Positions 28,948 through 38,555 of a stretch of DNA of 64,000 bases are shown piece after piece (positions within the stretch are counted from its first letter, which is position 1; every line of letters begins with the position of its first letter). Origin of the DNA: Methanospirillum lacunae (GTDB lineage: Archaea; Halobacteriota; Methanomicrobia; Methanomicrobiales; Methanospirillaceae); the NCBI RefSeq assembly GCF_046195335.1, contig NZ_CP176093.1; one strand, given 5' to 3'. A model generated the notes under the pieces. It saw nothing but the letters and a program-made list of their open reading frames with translations, did not search any database and was not told the DNA's origin. Position numbers and translations under genes: made by a program.

Positions 28948-29541
28948 ATGGAACGGGCATCAAGGACCGCTCTCATTCTGCTTGGAGGGATGGCTACTCG
29001 GGCAGGAGGAAGGGCTAAGTATCTCTTTGAGTATGAGGGAGAGACCTTTTTACAAAGGCAGATAAAAACTCTGACTCTTGTAACTGATGAGATCATCCTC
29101 AGTTGTCGCGATGAAGAGCAGGCCCGGGAAGTCACTGCAATTTTTCCATATCCCTGTGTAATTGATTCAATTAAGGGGACCGGTCCCGTTGAAGGAATCA
29201 GAAGTGCTCTTTCACATGCAAAAGGCGATTTTATCATTATTGTCGCCTGTGACATGCCGTTCATCTCCGCGGCGGTTATTGAGGAACTATTCACCCGGAT
29301 TGGAAATGCAGATGTTGCAATCCCGGAATGGGAAGCAGGTCATCTTGAACCCCTTCATGCAGTTTACAGACGAGAAGCTCTGATCTGGTTTTTTTCACAT
29401 TACACAGCCCGGAGAATCAGGGATATAACCGACCAACTCTCGACTCTGGTTATCCCGGTCAATGAAATTCAAAAGATAGATCCTGAACTGAAAACATTCA
29501 CAAACATCAACTATCTACAGGAATTCAATGCGTTAATTTAA
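28948..29541 (+). CDS. MobA-like molybdenum cofactor guanylyltransferase
   Basis: A 197-residue nucleotidyltransferase with the family signature LLGGMATRAGGRAKYLF (about 11-27), then KGTGPVEGIRSAL and the metal-binding VACDMPFIS (about 96-104), and EPLHAVYRREAL near the C-terminus. MobA joins GMP to molybdopterin to make the MGD form used by formate dehydrogenases and formylmethanofuran dehydrogenases. A related nucleotidyltransferase specificity is possible. The gene sits directly after the alkyltransferase stop, a functional mix that looks like convenience rather than pathway. Confidence 0.85.
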   Translation: MERASRTALILLGGMATRAGGRAKYLFEYEGETFLQRQIKTLTLVTDEIILSCRDEEQAREVTAIFPYPCVIDSIKGTGPVEGIRSALSHAKGDFIIIVACDMPFISAAVIEELFTRIGNADVAIPEWEAGHLEPLHAVYRREALIWFFSHYTARRIRDITDQLSTLVIPVNEIQKIDPELKTFTNINYLQEFNALI

Positions 29542-29554
29542 TAAAAAAGGGAGA

Positions 29555-30802
29555 TTATCCTGAAGAATTCACTCTTGTGACGATAATTACACCATATCGC
29601 TGGAGATCTGGAAGTGACACTGCCGGAACTGAATAACTGGTCAACTCTATCAGGTACTGCCCCTGAACAAAAGCAACCTCTGTTTTACGGACGGTTTCAA
29701 ACTGGTATCCTTCCTGACCAATAAGAGTTGCAGCCGGGTTTTCTGAAGCAGCCCCCTTCCTAAGCTCAGCGAGTGCAGTCAGGGCTTTATCTGTAGATTC
29801 ATACTTTTTGATGTTCTGTTGGAGTTTGTATCCTGAAACCGGGTTTACAAAGATAGACTGGTACTGTGAAACAGTATGGATTACATCTCCTGAAACTTTC
29901 CAGTCAGCTGGAAGGTCAGAGAGAGTCAGATATACTGCCGGAATAAGTCCGGCCTCCTGTTTCTTCGTGTCAATAAGGCTGGTTATGTTCTGGTACTGTT
30001 CAAGTGCATCAGAACTTACCGGAACTTTTAGGATTACACTTGCGTTGACGTTGTTTCCAAGAAGATCAAACTGGTAAGAGCCACTCGATCTCAAAACAGC
30101 AGTTTTATTGGACTGGCTGTACGTTTTTCCGTATCCTTCTGTTAATACTTTAGATCCATCCTTGAGATCATACACCCTCATTTCAAACCAGGCATCTTTT
30201 GGTGGTCGATTTACTGTAACATTGATCAAGCCCTCTTTATCACCTGTTCTTTTATCATATGAGATAACATGTGTTTCATTTTCAGGCGCAATTTTCAGAT
30301 CTATATACAGGGGAGGATTCTTTACAGTATAGGTATACGCAATTGCATCATTTGAGAAGGTGTGGTTGATATCATAAATCGTGACAAACTCTGCATTCGG
30401 GCCGATGGCAGACCGGTTATTGAGTGCAGAATATGACTGTGTCTCAGAGGGAGTTGGAAGACCCTGGAGGCTTCTTGGGGTAACTTTCACCACAGGAACA
30501 TCAGGTGGAATGATCTGACTTGAATTAATACCCGGACCATTCTCTCCATTTCCCTGGGATGTTCCTGATCCAGAAACATTTCCCGGTGCTGAAGAGGCAT
30601 TAGCAGATGCCGGGGTGGATGTTTTGCTCTCTAAACCCGAAGTCAGGTTTCCTGATGATCCAACTGATCCATATGCTGATGCGTTTTTCTCTCCAGATGG
30701 GGGTGTAACCTCAACACAGCCACATATCATCACACATATAACTGCAACTGATACTGCAAGAAGGAGAACTCCCGCTCTTGTATATTTCTCTCCCCTTTCC
30801 AT
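29555..30802 (-). CDS. Lipoprotein of unknown function
   Basis: A 415-residue exported protein. The leader ends in VMICGC (about 23-28), a lipobox. A Gly/Ser/Asn-rich linker (about 30-110) follows, then a soluble domain of about 300 residues containing NDAIAYTYTVKNPPLYIDL, VTVNRPPKDAWFEMRVYD and YLTLSDLPADWKVSGD. The last 90 residues resemble a small alpha/beta unit seen in secreted methanogen proteins (SGYKLQQNIKKYESTDKAL). I recognise no catalytic motif. It is convergent with the MobA-like gene (13-base gap). Confidence 0.65.
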   Translation of the reverse strand: MERGEKYTRAGVLLLAVSVAVICVMICGCVEVTPPSGEKNASAYGSVGSSGNLTSGLESKTSTPASANASSAPGNVSGSGTSQGNGENGPGINSSQIIPPDVPVVKVTPRSLQGLPTPSETQSYSALNNRSAIGPNAEFVTIYDINHTFSNDAIAYTYTVKNPPLYIDLKIAPENETHVISYDKRTGDKEGLINVTVNRPPKDAWFEMRVYDLKDGSKVLTEGYGKTYSQSNKTAVLRSSGSYQFDLLGNNVNASVILKVPVSSDALEQYQNITSLIDTKKQEAGLIPAVYLTLSDLPADWKVSGDVIHTVSQYQSIFVNPVSGYKLQQNIKKYESTDKALTALAELRKGAASENPAATLIGQEGYQFETVRKTEVAFVQGQYLIELTSYSVPAVSLPDLQRYGVIIVTRVNSSG

Positions 30803-30912
30803 ACCTACTATTGAGTTCGTGAAAAAATATCTACTTACTTATGATCTGAAATGAACAGACACTTTTTCATAAGAGTATTTAATTAGATATCAAGCATAAT
30901 GTGGAGTATCTG

Positions 30913-31179
30913 ATGAAACTTCTGAACCTCAGACTGTGGGGTCCTTTTTACGTCATAGGTCTTTTAATAATCCTGCTGATGATGTGGTTGATCGAAGCGA
31001 TACGTCCAAAGGGAATAGCACTTTGGGTAGGCAGCCTGTTAATCCTAATCGGAGTTGTTTTCAATTTTTATATGATGTACGGCGAGATCAAAGCTCATAA
31101 TGAGAAACAGGACAAAAACAGGGAGTTATCTGGTCTTGAACCACTCCCGAAGAAACGAAGCATATTTAGAAGAGGATGA
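30913..31179 (+). CDS. Small two-helix membrane protein
   Basis: 88 residues from ATG 30913, which has GGAG seven bases upstream; the frame also allows GTG 30901. Two hydrophobic segments (GPFYVIGLLIILLMMWLIEAI and IALWVGSLLILIGVVFNFYM) are followed by a charged, Lys/Arg-rich tail ending in RRG. No family recognised. It is convergent with cheR, with only five bases between the stops. Confidence 0.6.
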   Translation: MKLLNLRLWGPFYVIGLLIILLMMWLIEAIRPKGIALWVGSLLILIGVVFNFYMMYGEIKAHNEKQDKNRELSGLEPLPKKRSIFRRG

Positions 31180-31184
31180 TTGTT

Positions 31185-32039
31185 TTATTGTTCAACTTTC
31201 TGAAATACCTTTAGCATTGGTTTATACGGTTTGAAGAGGTGCTCCACATCTTTTGCCATGTACTCTGACATTCCCATGATGTAAAAACCGTCTTTTCCAA
31301 GGCTCTCATGCACGAGTTTTACAAGGTCCTTCTTCTGTTGCTCATTGAAGTAAATGGTCACATTTCTGCATGAGACCATATCCATCATTCTGGATACCGG
31401 ACCAGCTGTCATCAGATCATGTGCCTGGAACCTGACCACCTGTTTAATATGATCCTTTACATAGTATTTGCCATCCTCTTTTTTATCAAAATGTTTGGCT
31501 ATCTGCGTCTCGGTCATGTTTTCCAGAGCATTCTTTTCGTATGCACCAAGTCTGGCCCTCTTGAGCATCTCTTCATCAATGTCAGATGCAATAATTGAGC
31601 CATTAAATGCTGGTCCGGTCTTTCCAAGCTCATATAGAATGATGGCATACGTGTATGGTTCTTCTCCTGAAGAGCATCCAGCACTCCAGATTTTGATACT
31701 ACGTTTATCTTTCAGGATAGTTGGGAAAATCTCCTTTTTAACCAGATCAAATACCTCAAGATCTCTAAAGAACTTGGTGACATTGATGGTGAGGGCATTT
31801 CGGAGTTTCTCCTCTTCCTCAGGGTGAGTGCGAAGATACTGGTGGTACTCAGCAAAATCCTTAGATCGTGTTGAGTTCATTCGTGAAAGCAGTCTTCGCT
31901 TAATATAATCCTGCTTGTAATTTGTCAGCTGAATCTTCAGGCGCTTTTGGACATCCAGAATCAGTTCAGGGAGACCTTTTTCACTTACTTGCGGTACTGA
32001 TATCTGGGGAAAAACCGGGGTTGGGAGTTTTTTTTCCAT
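31185..32039 (-). CDS. cheR: Chemotaxis protein methyltransferase CheR
   Basis: A 284-residue CheR. The N-terminal helical domain has YKQDYIKRRLLSRMN, and the SAM-binding domain shows IKIWSAGCSSGEEPYTYA (motif I), IIASDIDEEML, and MDMVSCRNVTIYF. It methylates glutamates on chemoreceptors. It starts 38 bases after the PAS-CheW gene and belongs to the same operon. No methyl-accepting receptor gene lies in the window, so the operon serves receptors encoded elsewhere. Confidence 0.95.
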   Translation of the reverse strand: MEKKLPTPVFPQISVPQVSEKGLPELILDVQKRLKIQLTNYKQDYIKRRLLSRMNSTRSKDFAEYHQYLRTHPEEEEKLRNALTINVTKFFRDLEVFDLVKKEIFPTILKDKRSIKIWSAGCSSGEEPYTYAIILYELGKTGPAFNGSIIASDIDEEMLKRARLGAYEKNALENMTETQIAKHFDKKEDGKYYVKDHIKQVVRFQAHDLMTAGPVSRMMDMVSCRNVTIYFNEQQKKDLVKLVHESLGKDGFYIMGMSEYMAKDVEHLFKPYKPMLKVFQKVEQ

Positions 32040-32077
32040 AATTGTGCCTGATTAATATGAACGGGACTAATAACAAT

Positions 32078-34522
32078 TCAGGAATATCCCTGAATATCGC
32101 GTAGTATTTTCTGGATGTCAAGCCAGATAATGAGCGTCGTTTCCTGGCTGGTTTCACTGCGTTTCTCTAGAACATCATTGTGCGTTATTTTTATGATTCC
32201 TTTTATATGGGTCTTAATCTGAGTTGTTATGTCATCACCCAGCATTGAGACATGTCGTCCCATGATCTCAGTGACGCTCTGGACATTATCCACAATGATG
32301 CCAACATGTTCTCCTCCTGTGACATCTGACGGAATAATGATTATCTTTTGTCCGGATCGATCACTTCGTGAACGTTGCCCGAGTAATATTGCCAGATCAA
32401 TAACGTGGGTTACTTCTCCTCTCAGATTTATAATCCCTATTACGTATGGGGGGGTTCGTGGTAGTGGAGTGATTGGCTGAATCTCCACCACTTCTCTGAC
32501 CATTGTGATATCTATTGCATATTTCTCTTCGTTTAGTTCAAATTCTACGATATCTATCTGTTCGCCTGAATCAAGCTGATTTGATGAAGAACTTATCCCC
32601 TGTTCTTCTTTGATTATTTTTATCTGTCCCTCAAGAGCCTGAATTTTCTTCTCTAATGCGTTGATACGTATGATCTCATTTGAGACATCCAGGTACCAAA
32701 AAGTCTGGTTAACCTCTTCTCCATTTTGATCCCAGGCTGTTTCCCTGAACCAGAATTCACCAGAGGGAAATGTGGCGTGAACTATACCTGGAGGTTCGAA
32801 AATCATGAGTTTCTGACGCATCTGTCCAATGAATAAATCAGAACCTGCTCCGGCCATCCTGGTGAATGCATCATTGACATTGATAATTGAGCCAGACAAG
32901 TCTGTTTGCAGTACCGGAATTGGGATATCATTAGCACCCGGCGTGCTCCTGACTGAACCGGATTGTGTGACTATTCCCACGTCTGAACTGGAAATAACAG
33001 ATGATACACAAGCACCCGCTGGTGGAATTGCCTGAATCTGATTAGATGCAGACTTCTCTTCAGTCTTGGTTATCGGTTGCAGGATCAGGATGACTGAAAC
33101 TCCACTTCCAGATGAACCAACCGGGACTACCATCCCAGAATTCTCCTGAACTCCCCAAGTGGTTTCAAGTCTGATGACTTCAGGGAGAAACTGAACTTCT
33201 TTGGCATCCTTAAGGAGAACTGAATCCGGAACGGTGATTCCGATATCTCTGGCATCAGTCCCGGTTAGATCAGCCGGACTGATACCTGTCAGTTCAGTAA
33301 ATCCTTCATTGGCATAGATCACCCGTGCATGTTCATCCAGGAGTGCTGCTGCAGCTGGGTTGAGATCCAGGAGCATCTTCAGCATCAGGTCTCCACCTTG
33401 TGTGTGTGCTTTTACAGCCCCATCAGGTTCCTGTTCCTGATCTGCAGTAATTGGGACACCTGCAAGCAGAAGCAGAGGTTCATCCTCTGATATTCCTACC
33501 GGAGTGATCCCGAAGAATACTGACTCTTCAGTTCCATCCGGGTGGATTACCTGTGCTTCTATCTGGGATGGTTCTGGAGCCTGAAGAACTTCTGCGATGA
33601 TCTCTATATCCTGGTTCCTTATGCCACAACTACCAATGTCGCGGAGGAAAACATTTTCTTTTGTTCTGCCGACAAGAGAGCAGAAGGCCTGATTACATGC
33701 CGTTATCGTGCGATACTGATCGACTACAACTGCCGGGAGAGGGAAATGTTCGAATGCCAGCAAGGCATGATTCAGGGAATCGTTTCTGACTGGAAGAGGA
33801 TCTGGTTCTTCGGTTAACTCTCCGTTCTGTGCCTGGGTTGGTTGCCCTTTCTCAATCTTTGATCCAATTTCTGTCGGGTCCGGGTTTCGTGTGGTTTTTA
33901 TGAGGATAACAAGAGATATTGCCTCATGATCAAACGGAACCACGGGAGGAGTCAGTGTGACAATTGAATATGCCTCTCCGTCAGGACCGGTTATGATAGG
34001 ATCATCTGGGAAATATGTACTTAATGGTGGGTGTTGGGTGGTGATACTGCTTCGGGCAATTGAGAAAAGGGTGCAGAATGAATTATTAGCATCATACAGA
34101 CTATTTTCAGAGCCGGTGAGCACCATTGGGATATCATGGTATTGAAAGATTTCAAGCGCCCTGTCAAACTCGGTATGAGAAGTAATCAAATCATTCAGAT
34201 ATGATTCACGTTCTGAAGAGAGCTGGACATTCTCAGATTGCAGGCCTGCAATCTGTTCACTCTTCTGCTGAAGGTTGGATTGTAGTTCTGCATTTTCCAA
34301 GTTCTGCTGGTTTATTGTCTTTACCAGGGTGATGAGCCGTGTGATGACCGGTTTGAAGACCTCTGGAATATCATCAGGTTCAGACTCCTGAGTTTCATTG
34401 ATCTTTCGTACTGCCTCTACAACTTCTGAAACCGGTATTGAATCTACCCGGGCCGTTGAAACTCCGGCACCAGTAAACAGGGCACGACGACCCGCCCGGT
34501 TCTTTTCCTCTTCCTCTGTCAT
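32078..34522 (-). CDS. Large PAS-CheW scaffold protein
   Basis: About 814 residues from ATG 34522 (GGGGTGAT site upstream; the longer frame uses TTG 34543). A coiled coil (about 50-105, LQSNLQQKSEQIAGLQSE) is followed by four PAS-like segments near 115-205, 240-355, 375-480 and 525-610. A short coiled coil (LEKKIQALEGQIKIIKEE) precedes a C-terminal CheW domain (about 655-814, FELNEEKYAIDITMVREVVE, PYVIGIINLRGEVTHVIDL). CheW couples receptors to CheA; here it is fused to possible redox or ligand sensors. It starts after the ParA-like gene, with only seven bases between that stop and this ATG. Confidence 0.85.
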   Translation of the reverse strand: MTEEEEKNRAGRRALFTGAGVSTARVDSIPVSEVVEAVRKINETQESEPDDIPEVFKPVITRLITLVKTINQQNLENAELQSNLQQKSEQIAGLQSENVQLSSERESYLNDLITSHTEFDRALEIFQYHDIPMVLTGSENSLYDANNSFCTLFSIARSSITTQHPPLSTYFPDDPIITGPDGEAYSIVTLTPPVVPFDHEAISLVILIKTTRNPDPTEIGSKIEKGQPTQAQNGELTEEPDPLPVRNDSLNHALLAFEHFPLPAVVVDQYRTITACNQAFCSLVGRTKENVFLRDIGSCGIRNQDIEIIAEVLQAPEPSQIEAQVIHPDGTEESVFFGITPVGISEDEPLLLLAGVPITADQEQEPDGAVKAHTQGGDLMLKMLLDLNPAAAALLDEHARVIYANEGFTELTGISPADLTGTDARDIGITVPDSVLLKDAKEVQFLPEVIRLETTWGVQENSGMVVPVGSSGSGVSVILILQPITKTEEKSASNQIQAIPPAGACVSSVISSSDVGIVTQSGSVRSTPGANDIPIPVLQTDLSGSIINVNDAFTRMAGAGSDLFIGQMRQKLMIFEPPGIVHATFPSGEFWFRETAWDQNGEEVNQTFWYLDVSNEIIRINALEKKIQALEGQIKIIKEEQGISSSSNQLDSGEQIDIVEFELNEEKYAIDITMVREVVEIQPITPLPRTPPYVIGIINLRGEVTHVIDLAILLGQRSRSDRSGQKIIIIPSDVTGGEHVGIIVDNVQSVTEIMGRHVSMLGDDITTQIKTHIKGIIKITHNDVLEKRSETSQETTLIIWLDIQKILRDIQGYS

Positions 34523-34529
34523 TCCCTCA

Positions 34530-35366
34530 TCACCCCTGATCAAGAGCCTGCGCTATCTGTTCAAAAGCCTTTGCTGCAGGATCCTCAGGATGAGAAAACG
34601 CGAGTGGCATTCCCCGTCTGTTTGACAGCCCTACCTGCTGACTTTCGGGAACCTGAATCACTAGGCCCACTTCACGCTTCATCTGATCCTCAAGGATATG
34701 CTTTATTTCTTCAGTCTGATCCGATTTTGTCTGTCTTGTAAACCTGGCAGAGATTTTTGAAAAGAATGACTGTTCAGAAACCGGCAGGCTCCACCGGTTT
34801 AATACAGCCATTTTTATCTGGATCTTCTTGTTCAGTATCTCTTCAATGTCAGATAGGATAAGCCTGATATTCTCGTATCCATTCAGAGCAAAACTATCCG
34901 GAGAAAAGACAATAACAGTCCTATCTGCTGCAATAATACCATTTAATAAAAACTGACCCAGGAATGGAGGTGTATCGATCAGGATATGATCGTACCGGTC
35001 TTTAAGAGATGCTACCTCTCTGGCCAGGATCTCATACCGTTCAGGGTTCTGGTAGAGCAGAGATTCTGCACCAACCAGATCCAGGTGAGAAGGAATAAGA
35101 TCGATGTTTGATATCGTGCGTATGATCAAACTAGCAAGTGAAACCGGGTCGGTGTCAGGACTATTTTGTGACGAGTAGTAGTGATAAATATTGCGAGCCG
35201 GCGTATCCGGATGAATCCCAAGCCCGAGGGTAGCATTGGCCTGGGGATCAGTATCAATAACCAGAACCCGGCGACCTGATTTCACCAGAAACCCAGCTAC
35301 CTGAAGACAGGTAGTGGTTTTTCCAGTTCCTCCTTTATGATGAGCAAAGGCTGTGACAGTTATCAG
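34530..35366 (-). CDS. ParA/MinD-type ATPase of the chemosensory operon
   Basis: The deviant Walker A HHKGGTGKTTT lies upstream of the first GTG of the frame (35285), so the gene must start further 5'. The only candidates are CTG at 35366 or ATA at 35363, giving ITVTAFAHHKGG as expected for ParA. With CTG the protein has 278 residues. Other motifs are VLVIDTDPQANAT and HILIDTPP (switch II). A GAGGGG site lies just upstream. ParA relatives linked to chemotaxis (ParC, PpfA) position receptor arrays. The coupling to CheW and CheR genes supports that role here. Confidence 0.85.
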   Translation of the reverse strand: MITVTAFAHHKGGTGKTTTCLQVAGFLVKSGRRVLVIDTDPQANATLGLGIHPDTPARNIYHYYSSQNSPDTDPVSLASLIIRTISNIDLIPSHLDLVGAESLLYQNPERYEILAREVASLKDRYDHILIDTPPFLGQFLLNGIIAADRTVIVFSPDSFALNGYENIRLILSDIEEILNKKIQIKMAVLNRWSLPVSEQSFFSKISARFTRQTKSDQTEEIKHILEDQMKREVGLVIQVPESQQVGLSNRRGMPLAFSHPEDPAAKAFEQIAQALDQG

Positions 35367-35521
35367 GATCCCCTCTTATACCGTACATCCTGAGGCATTT
35401 ATATTTATTATTACCGGACCTGTTGGCCATCTCTTGGATCCTCGGGAATGCCAATGTGAGATTGTGATCAGCCCTCTATTTTTATTCTCTGTCACTATCT
35501 TAAAAGATTCAGAACACGTGA

Positions 35522-35532
35522 TCTTTTATACC
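35522..35532 (+). promoter_or_regulatory. Candidate TATA box of the alcohol dehydrogenase gene
   Basis: TCTTTTATACC lies about 28 bases before ATG 35557, which would give a very short or absent leader. The 190-base divergent spacer with the ParA operon holds nothing else clear. Confidence 0.45.
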
Positions 35533-35556
35533 TCATGTTCATATTACTCACATATC

Positions 35557-36723
35557 ATGACCGATCCGTCAGTCTTTGAACTGAGAAAGTTCGTAGCGCC
35601 GGAGATCGTGTACGGAGACGGTGCCCGCTTTTTGGCAGGTAGATTTGCCTCGATTTTTCAGGCCGAAAAAATACTGGTTGTAACAGATCCTGGGATTATC
35701 GCTTCAGGAATTACTGCTGAAATTCTTGAGAGCCTAGATGAGGCAGGAATCAGGTACTCTGTTTTTTCTGATATTGTGCCTAACCCCCATGCCGAATCTG
35801 TTATGGAAGGTGCCAGGATTTATAAAGATAATCATTGCACCGGCATCATCGCTGTTGGTGGGGGCTCGCCTATTGATTGTGCCAAAGGGATCGGAATTGT
35901 CAGTTCAAACAACCGCCACATTCTGGAGTTTGAAGGGGTTGATATGGTAGAAATACCAGCTCCACCACTCATATGTATCCCCACTACCTCCGGGAGTAGT
36001 GCTGATGTCTCACAGTTTGCAATTATCTCTGACAAGGCCAGGAAAGTGAAGATAGCTATTATTTCAAAAACCCTGGTCCCCGATGTGGCACTGATTGACC
36101 CATCAACCCTCATGACTCTTGGGCCTGATCTGACCCTTCATACAGTCCTAGATGCCCTGACTCATGCAATCGAGGCCTATGTCTCAAATGCACATTCTTC
36201 AATAACTGATATTCACGCTCTTGAAGCTATCAGATTGGTCTGGTCGTACCTCCCGCTTGTTATGCAGGATCCAACTAACCTAGAGTATCGTTCCTATACG
36301 ATGCTTGCAAGTATGCATGCAGGGCTTGCCTTCTCAAATGCAAGCCTTGGTGCTGTACATGCAATGGCACACAGCCTTGGAGGATTTCTCGATCTTCCTC
36401 ATGGGATGTGCAACGCTATGCTTCTTCCTGCAGTAATCCGATTTAATTACCAGGGAGCACAGGAGCGGTATGATACTATTGCGAAGGTGATGGGGATTGA
36501 TATGACTGGAAGTTCCGGAGAGGCACGAGGCAAGTTACTCATCTCTACCCTGCTGAATTTCTATCATGTAATCGGTTTTTCTAGTAACCTCTCAGAAGCC
36601 GGCGTGAAAAAATCCCATCTCATGGATCTTGCAGATAAGGCTATGACTGATGCCTGTATGGTTACAAATCCCCGCCAAATTGAACGTGAAGACCTGCTGA
36701 GCATTTATGAATCGGCTCTCTGA
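35557..36723 (+). CDS. Iron-containing alcohol dehydrogenase
   Basis: 388 residues from ATG 35557. The N-terminal nucleotide domain has VGGGSPIDCAKG (about 90-101) and IPTTSGSSADVS. The C-terminal helical domain has the iron ligands in DALTHAIEAYVS and GAVHAMAHSLGG followed by LPHGMCNAMLLP. It oxidises or reduces a small alcohol or aldehyde with NAD(P); the substrate is unknown. In Methanomicrobiales such enzymes may support secondary-alcohol use. The frame extends back to 35353 over promoter sequence, which is excluded. It overlaps the next gene by 17 bases. Confidence 0.9.
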   Translation: MTDPSVFELRKFVAPEIVYGDGARFLAGRFASIFQAEKILVVTDPGIIASGITAEILESLDEAGIRYSVFSDIVPNPHAESVMEGARIYKDNHCTGIIAVGGGSPIDCAKGIGIVSSNNRHILEFEGVDMVEIPAPPLICIPTTSGSSADVSQFAIISDKARKVKIAIISKTLVPDVALIDPSTLMTLGPDLTLHTVLDALTHAIEAYVSNAHSSITDIHALEAIRLVWSYLPLVMQDPTNLEYRSYTMLASMHAGLAFSNASLGAVHAMAHSLGGFLDLPHGMCNAMLLPAVIRFNYQGAQERYDTIAKVMGIDMTGSSGEARGKLLISTLLNFYHVIGFSSNLSEAGVKKSHLMDLADKAMTDACMVTNPRQIEREDLLSIYESAL

Positions 36724-37225
36724 CCGTCTTATTGGGTTTGAACCGGTAGTTGATATCACAAGCCGGGTCCTAATTGTCGGGAGTTTTCCATCCAAACTTT
36801 CTCTTCAGACCGGGCAATATTATGCAAATCCCAGAAATGATTTCTGGAAAATAATGGGAACAATCATCGGAATGCCTGTTGATCTTCCATATGATGACAG
36901 GCTTTCCTTCCTTCTTTCCCAGGGGTTTGGACTTTGGGATGTTGTATATTCATGTTCCCGGATGGGAAGTTCTGATTCAGCTATCAGGGATCCAGAACCT
37001 GCCCCGATTGGTTCACTTCTATCCCGTTATCCTGGAATCAGCGCTGTTTTCTGTAATGGGAGGCGTTCAGAAACAGGGCTTGAGCAGGCAATGAAACTGG
37101 GCCAGGAAAATAAAAAGCGAATGGTTCATACCGGGTATCTTCCATCAAGCAGCCCGGCCCATGCAGTTCGTTTTGAAGAAAAATGTCAATCATGGATGAT
37201 TCTGCGTGATTATATCGTTCCATGA
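36707..37225 (+). CDS. DNA-deoxyinosine glycosylase (uracil-DNA glycosylase superfamily)
   Basis: A 172-residue protein with VLIVGSFPSKLSLQTGQYYA (about 22-41) and NPRNDFWKIMG, the signature of the hypoxanthine-type glycosylases in the MUG/TDG group. It also has GLWDVVYSCSR and LPSSSPAH, the latter matching the family's minor-groove loop. The enzyme removes deaminated bases such as hypoxanthine. It starts inside the end of the alcohol dehydrogenase gene, so translation is coupled, but the pairing has no obvious pathway logic. Confidence 0.85.
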   Translation: MNRLSDRLIGFEPVVDITSRVLIVGSFPSKLSLQTGQYYANPRNDFWKIMGTIIGMPVDLPYDDRLSFLLSQGFGLWDVVYSCSRMGSSDSAIRDPEPAPIGSLLSRYPGISAVFCNGRRSETGLEQAMKLGQENKKRMVHTGYLPSSSPAHAVRFEEKCQSWMILRDYIVP

Positions 37226-37242
37226 TTTGCATGTTATCTGAA

Positions 37243-38406
37243 TTATTTCATCACAATGCGATGAATCAGGGACATTATCCCTGGTTTTGTATCAGGTTTA
37301 TGTGCTGATGAAAACGGACTCATAAAAGCCGGTGGAGCAGCAAACATCTCCTCGTTCATCCGGTCAGAGATCTCGTCAAAGATCCTCTTATAAGCAATGC
37401 AATGAGGATCAACTCCAGATAATCGTTCCTGATCTGGGGCAATAGCGTTGTATGGGCATCCACCGCGACAGTATGGCATATGCCGACATGAACTGCACGC
37501 TTTATCAACGTATTCCTTGAACTCATGCATTTTTTTCCAGGCATCACTGTGGGAGAGATCATCAATACTTGGGCTGTCATATACCGATCCCATCACCCAC
37601 TGTTCCATTCCCACAAACCGGTAACAGGGATAGATACTCCCATCAGGCCCGATGGCAAAGGTGTTTGCCATACAATCAGCATATGTGCAGACCGTTCCCC
37701 GTCTTGTAAAAACACACCTGCAGAGATCGTTGATATTCATAATCTCAAGTTCGCCCTGATTCTCTAGTGCCTGATCAAGCAGGTAAACAAGAAGTTCTCC
37801 GTACTCTTCAGGAGGAAGGGCCCACTGCTGCGGCTCCTCGCTGCGAAGTGACGGGAGTGCCGGGTGAAGTTTCAGGGTAAAACCCTTTTCCCTGAAAAAT
37901 CTGACGATCTCTTCTTTTTCTCTTACCGATTTATTGGTAAAGGTACAGATGAACCTTACTTCGAGCCCGTGAGCCCTGGCAATCTCATATCCTGCCATTG
38001 TCTTTTGGTAATATCCTTCACCACGCTGGGAATTAGTCAGGACCTCAGGGCCATCGATACTTGAACCGATTGGGATCTGGTATTGAGCAAGTATCTCTGC
38101 AATATCATCGGTCATTCTCCAGAGATTAGTTTGGATTGCAAATGACGGGGTATTTTTTGAAAGTCCTTCAGCTAAAATTGGCAGGGCAGATCTAAAGAAA
38201 CCCGGTCCTGCAAGAAGGGGCTCTCCTCCATGGAAGGTGATGGTGAGAGGATCGTCGCGAAATCCACTAAGCCATGAGACCGTTGCCTTGACTGTATCCA
38301 GTGTCATGACCGGTGATCCTTCCTCAGAACTCCAACAGTAGTGGCACTGGGAGGGACAACCAAGGGTTGGGATGATCATGATATGGAACGGGGTCTTCAT
38401 ACTCAT
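37243..38406 (-). CDS. Radical SAM/SPASM peptide-modifying enzyme
   Basis: A 387-residue protein. The radical SAM cluster motif is CPSQCHYCW (about 17-25), followed by TFHGGEPLLAG and a TIM-barrel core (TNLWRMTDD, GSSIDGPEVLTNSQRG). The C-terminal SPASM region has CxxxGxxC-like text with AIGPDGSIYPCYRF and CSSCRHMPYCRGGCPYN, binding auxiliary Fe-S clusters. It resembles anaerobic sulfatase maturases and a peptide-modifying group known from Methanospirillum. The target is unknown. It is divergent from a thioredoxin-fold gene, and a tiny Cys-containing frame with a strong ribosome site lies beyond that gene. Confidence 0.88.
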   Translation of the reverse strand: MSMKTPFHIMIIPTLGCPSQCHYCWSSEEGSPVMTLDTVKATVSWLSGFRDDPLTITFHGGEPLLAGPGFFRSALPILAEGLSKNTPSFAIQTNLWRMTDDIAEILAQYQIPIGSSIDGPEVLTNSQRGEGYYQKTMAGYEIARAHGLEVRFICTFTNKSVREKEEIVRFFREKGFTLKLHPALPSLRSEEPQQWALPPEEYGELLVYLLDQALENQGELEIMNINDLCRCVFTRRGTVCTYADCMANTFAIGPDGSIYPCYRFVGMEQWVMGSVYDSPSIDDLSHSDAWKKMHEFKEYVDKACSSCRHMPYCRGGCPYNAIAPDQERLSGVDPHCIAYKRIFDEISDRMNEEMFAAPPAFMSPFSSAHKPDTKPGIMSLIHRIVMK

Positions 38407-38486
38407 ACATTATTCCCCTTTCTTCATAGGGTTACGTATGAAGATTCAATTGCAGATAATGGCTTCATTTGACAAGCTGAAGAAAC

Positions 38487-38497
38487 CTTATAATTTG
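38487..38497 (+). promoter_or_regulatory. Candidate TATA box of the thioredoxin-like gene
   Basis: CCTTATAATTT lies about 60 bases before ATG 38556, in the divergent spacer between the radical SAM gene and the thioredoxin-fold gene. Confidence 0.4.
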
Positions 38498-38555
38498 GGA
38501 CACCGTAATTTTTTCAGCGTTTAATTTGATTTATCCGCTCAGCGTGGGGAAATCT

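Noticed and set aside
35353..35556. N-terminal extension of the iron alcohol dehydrogenase
   Set aside because: The text is hydrophobic and unlike the family; a TATA-like box lies inside it and ATG 35557 gives the normal family start.
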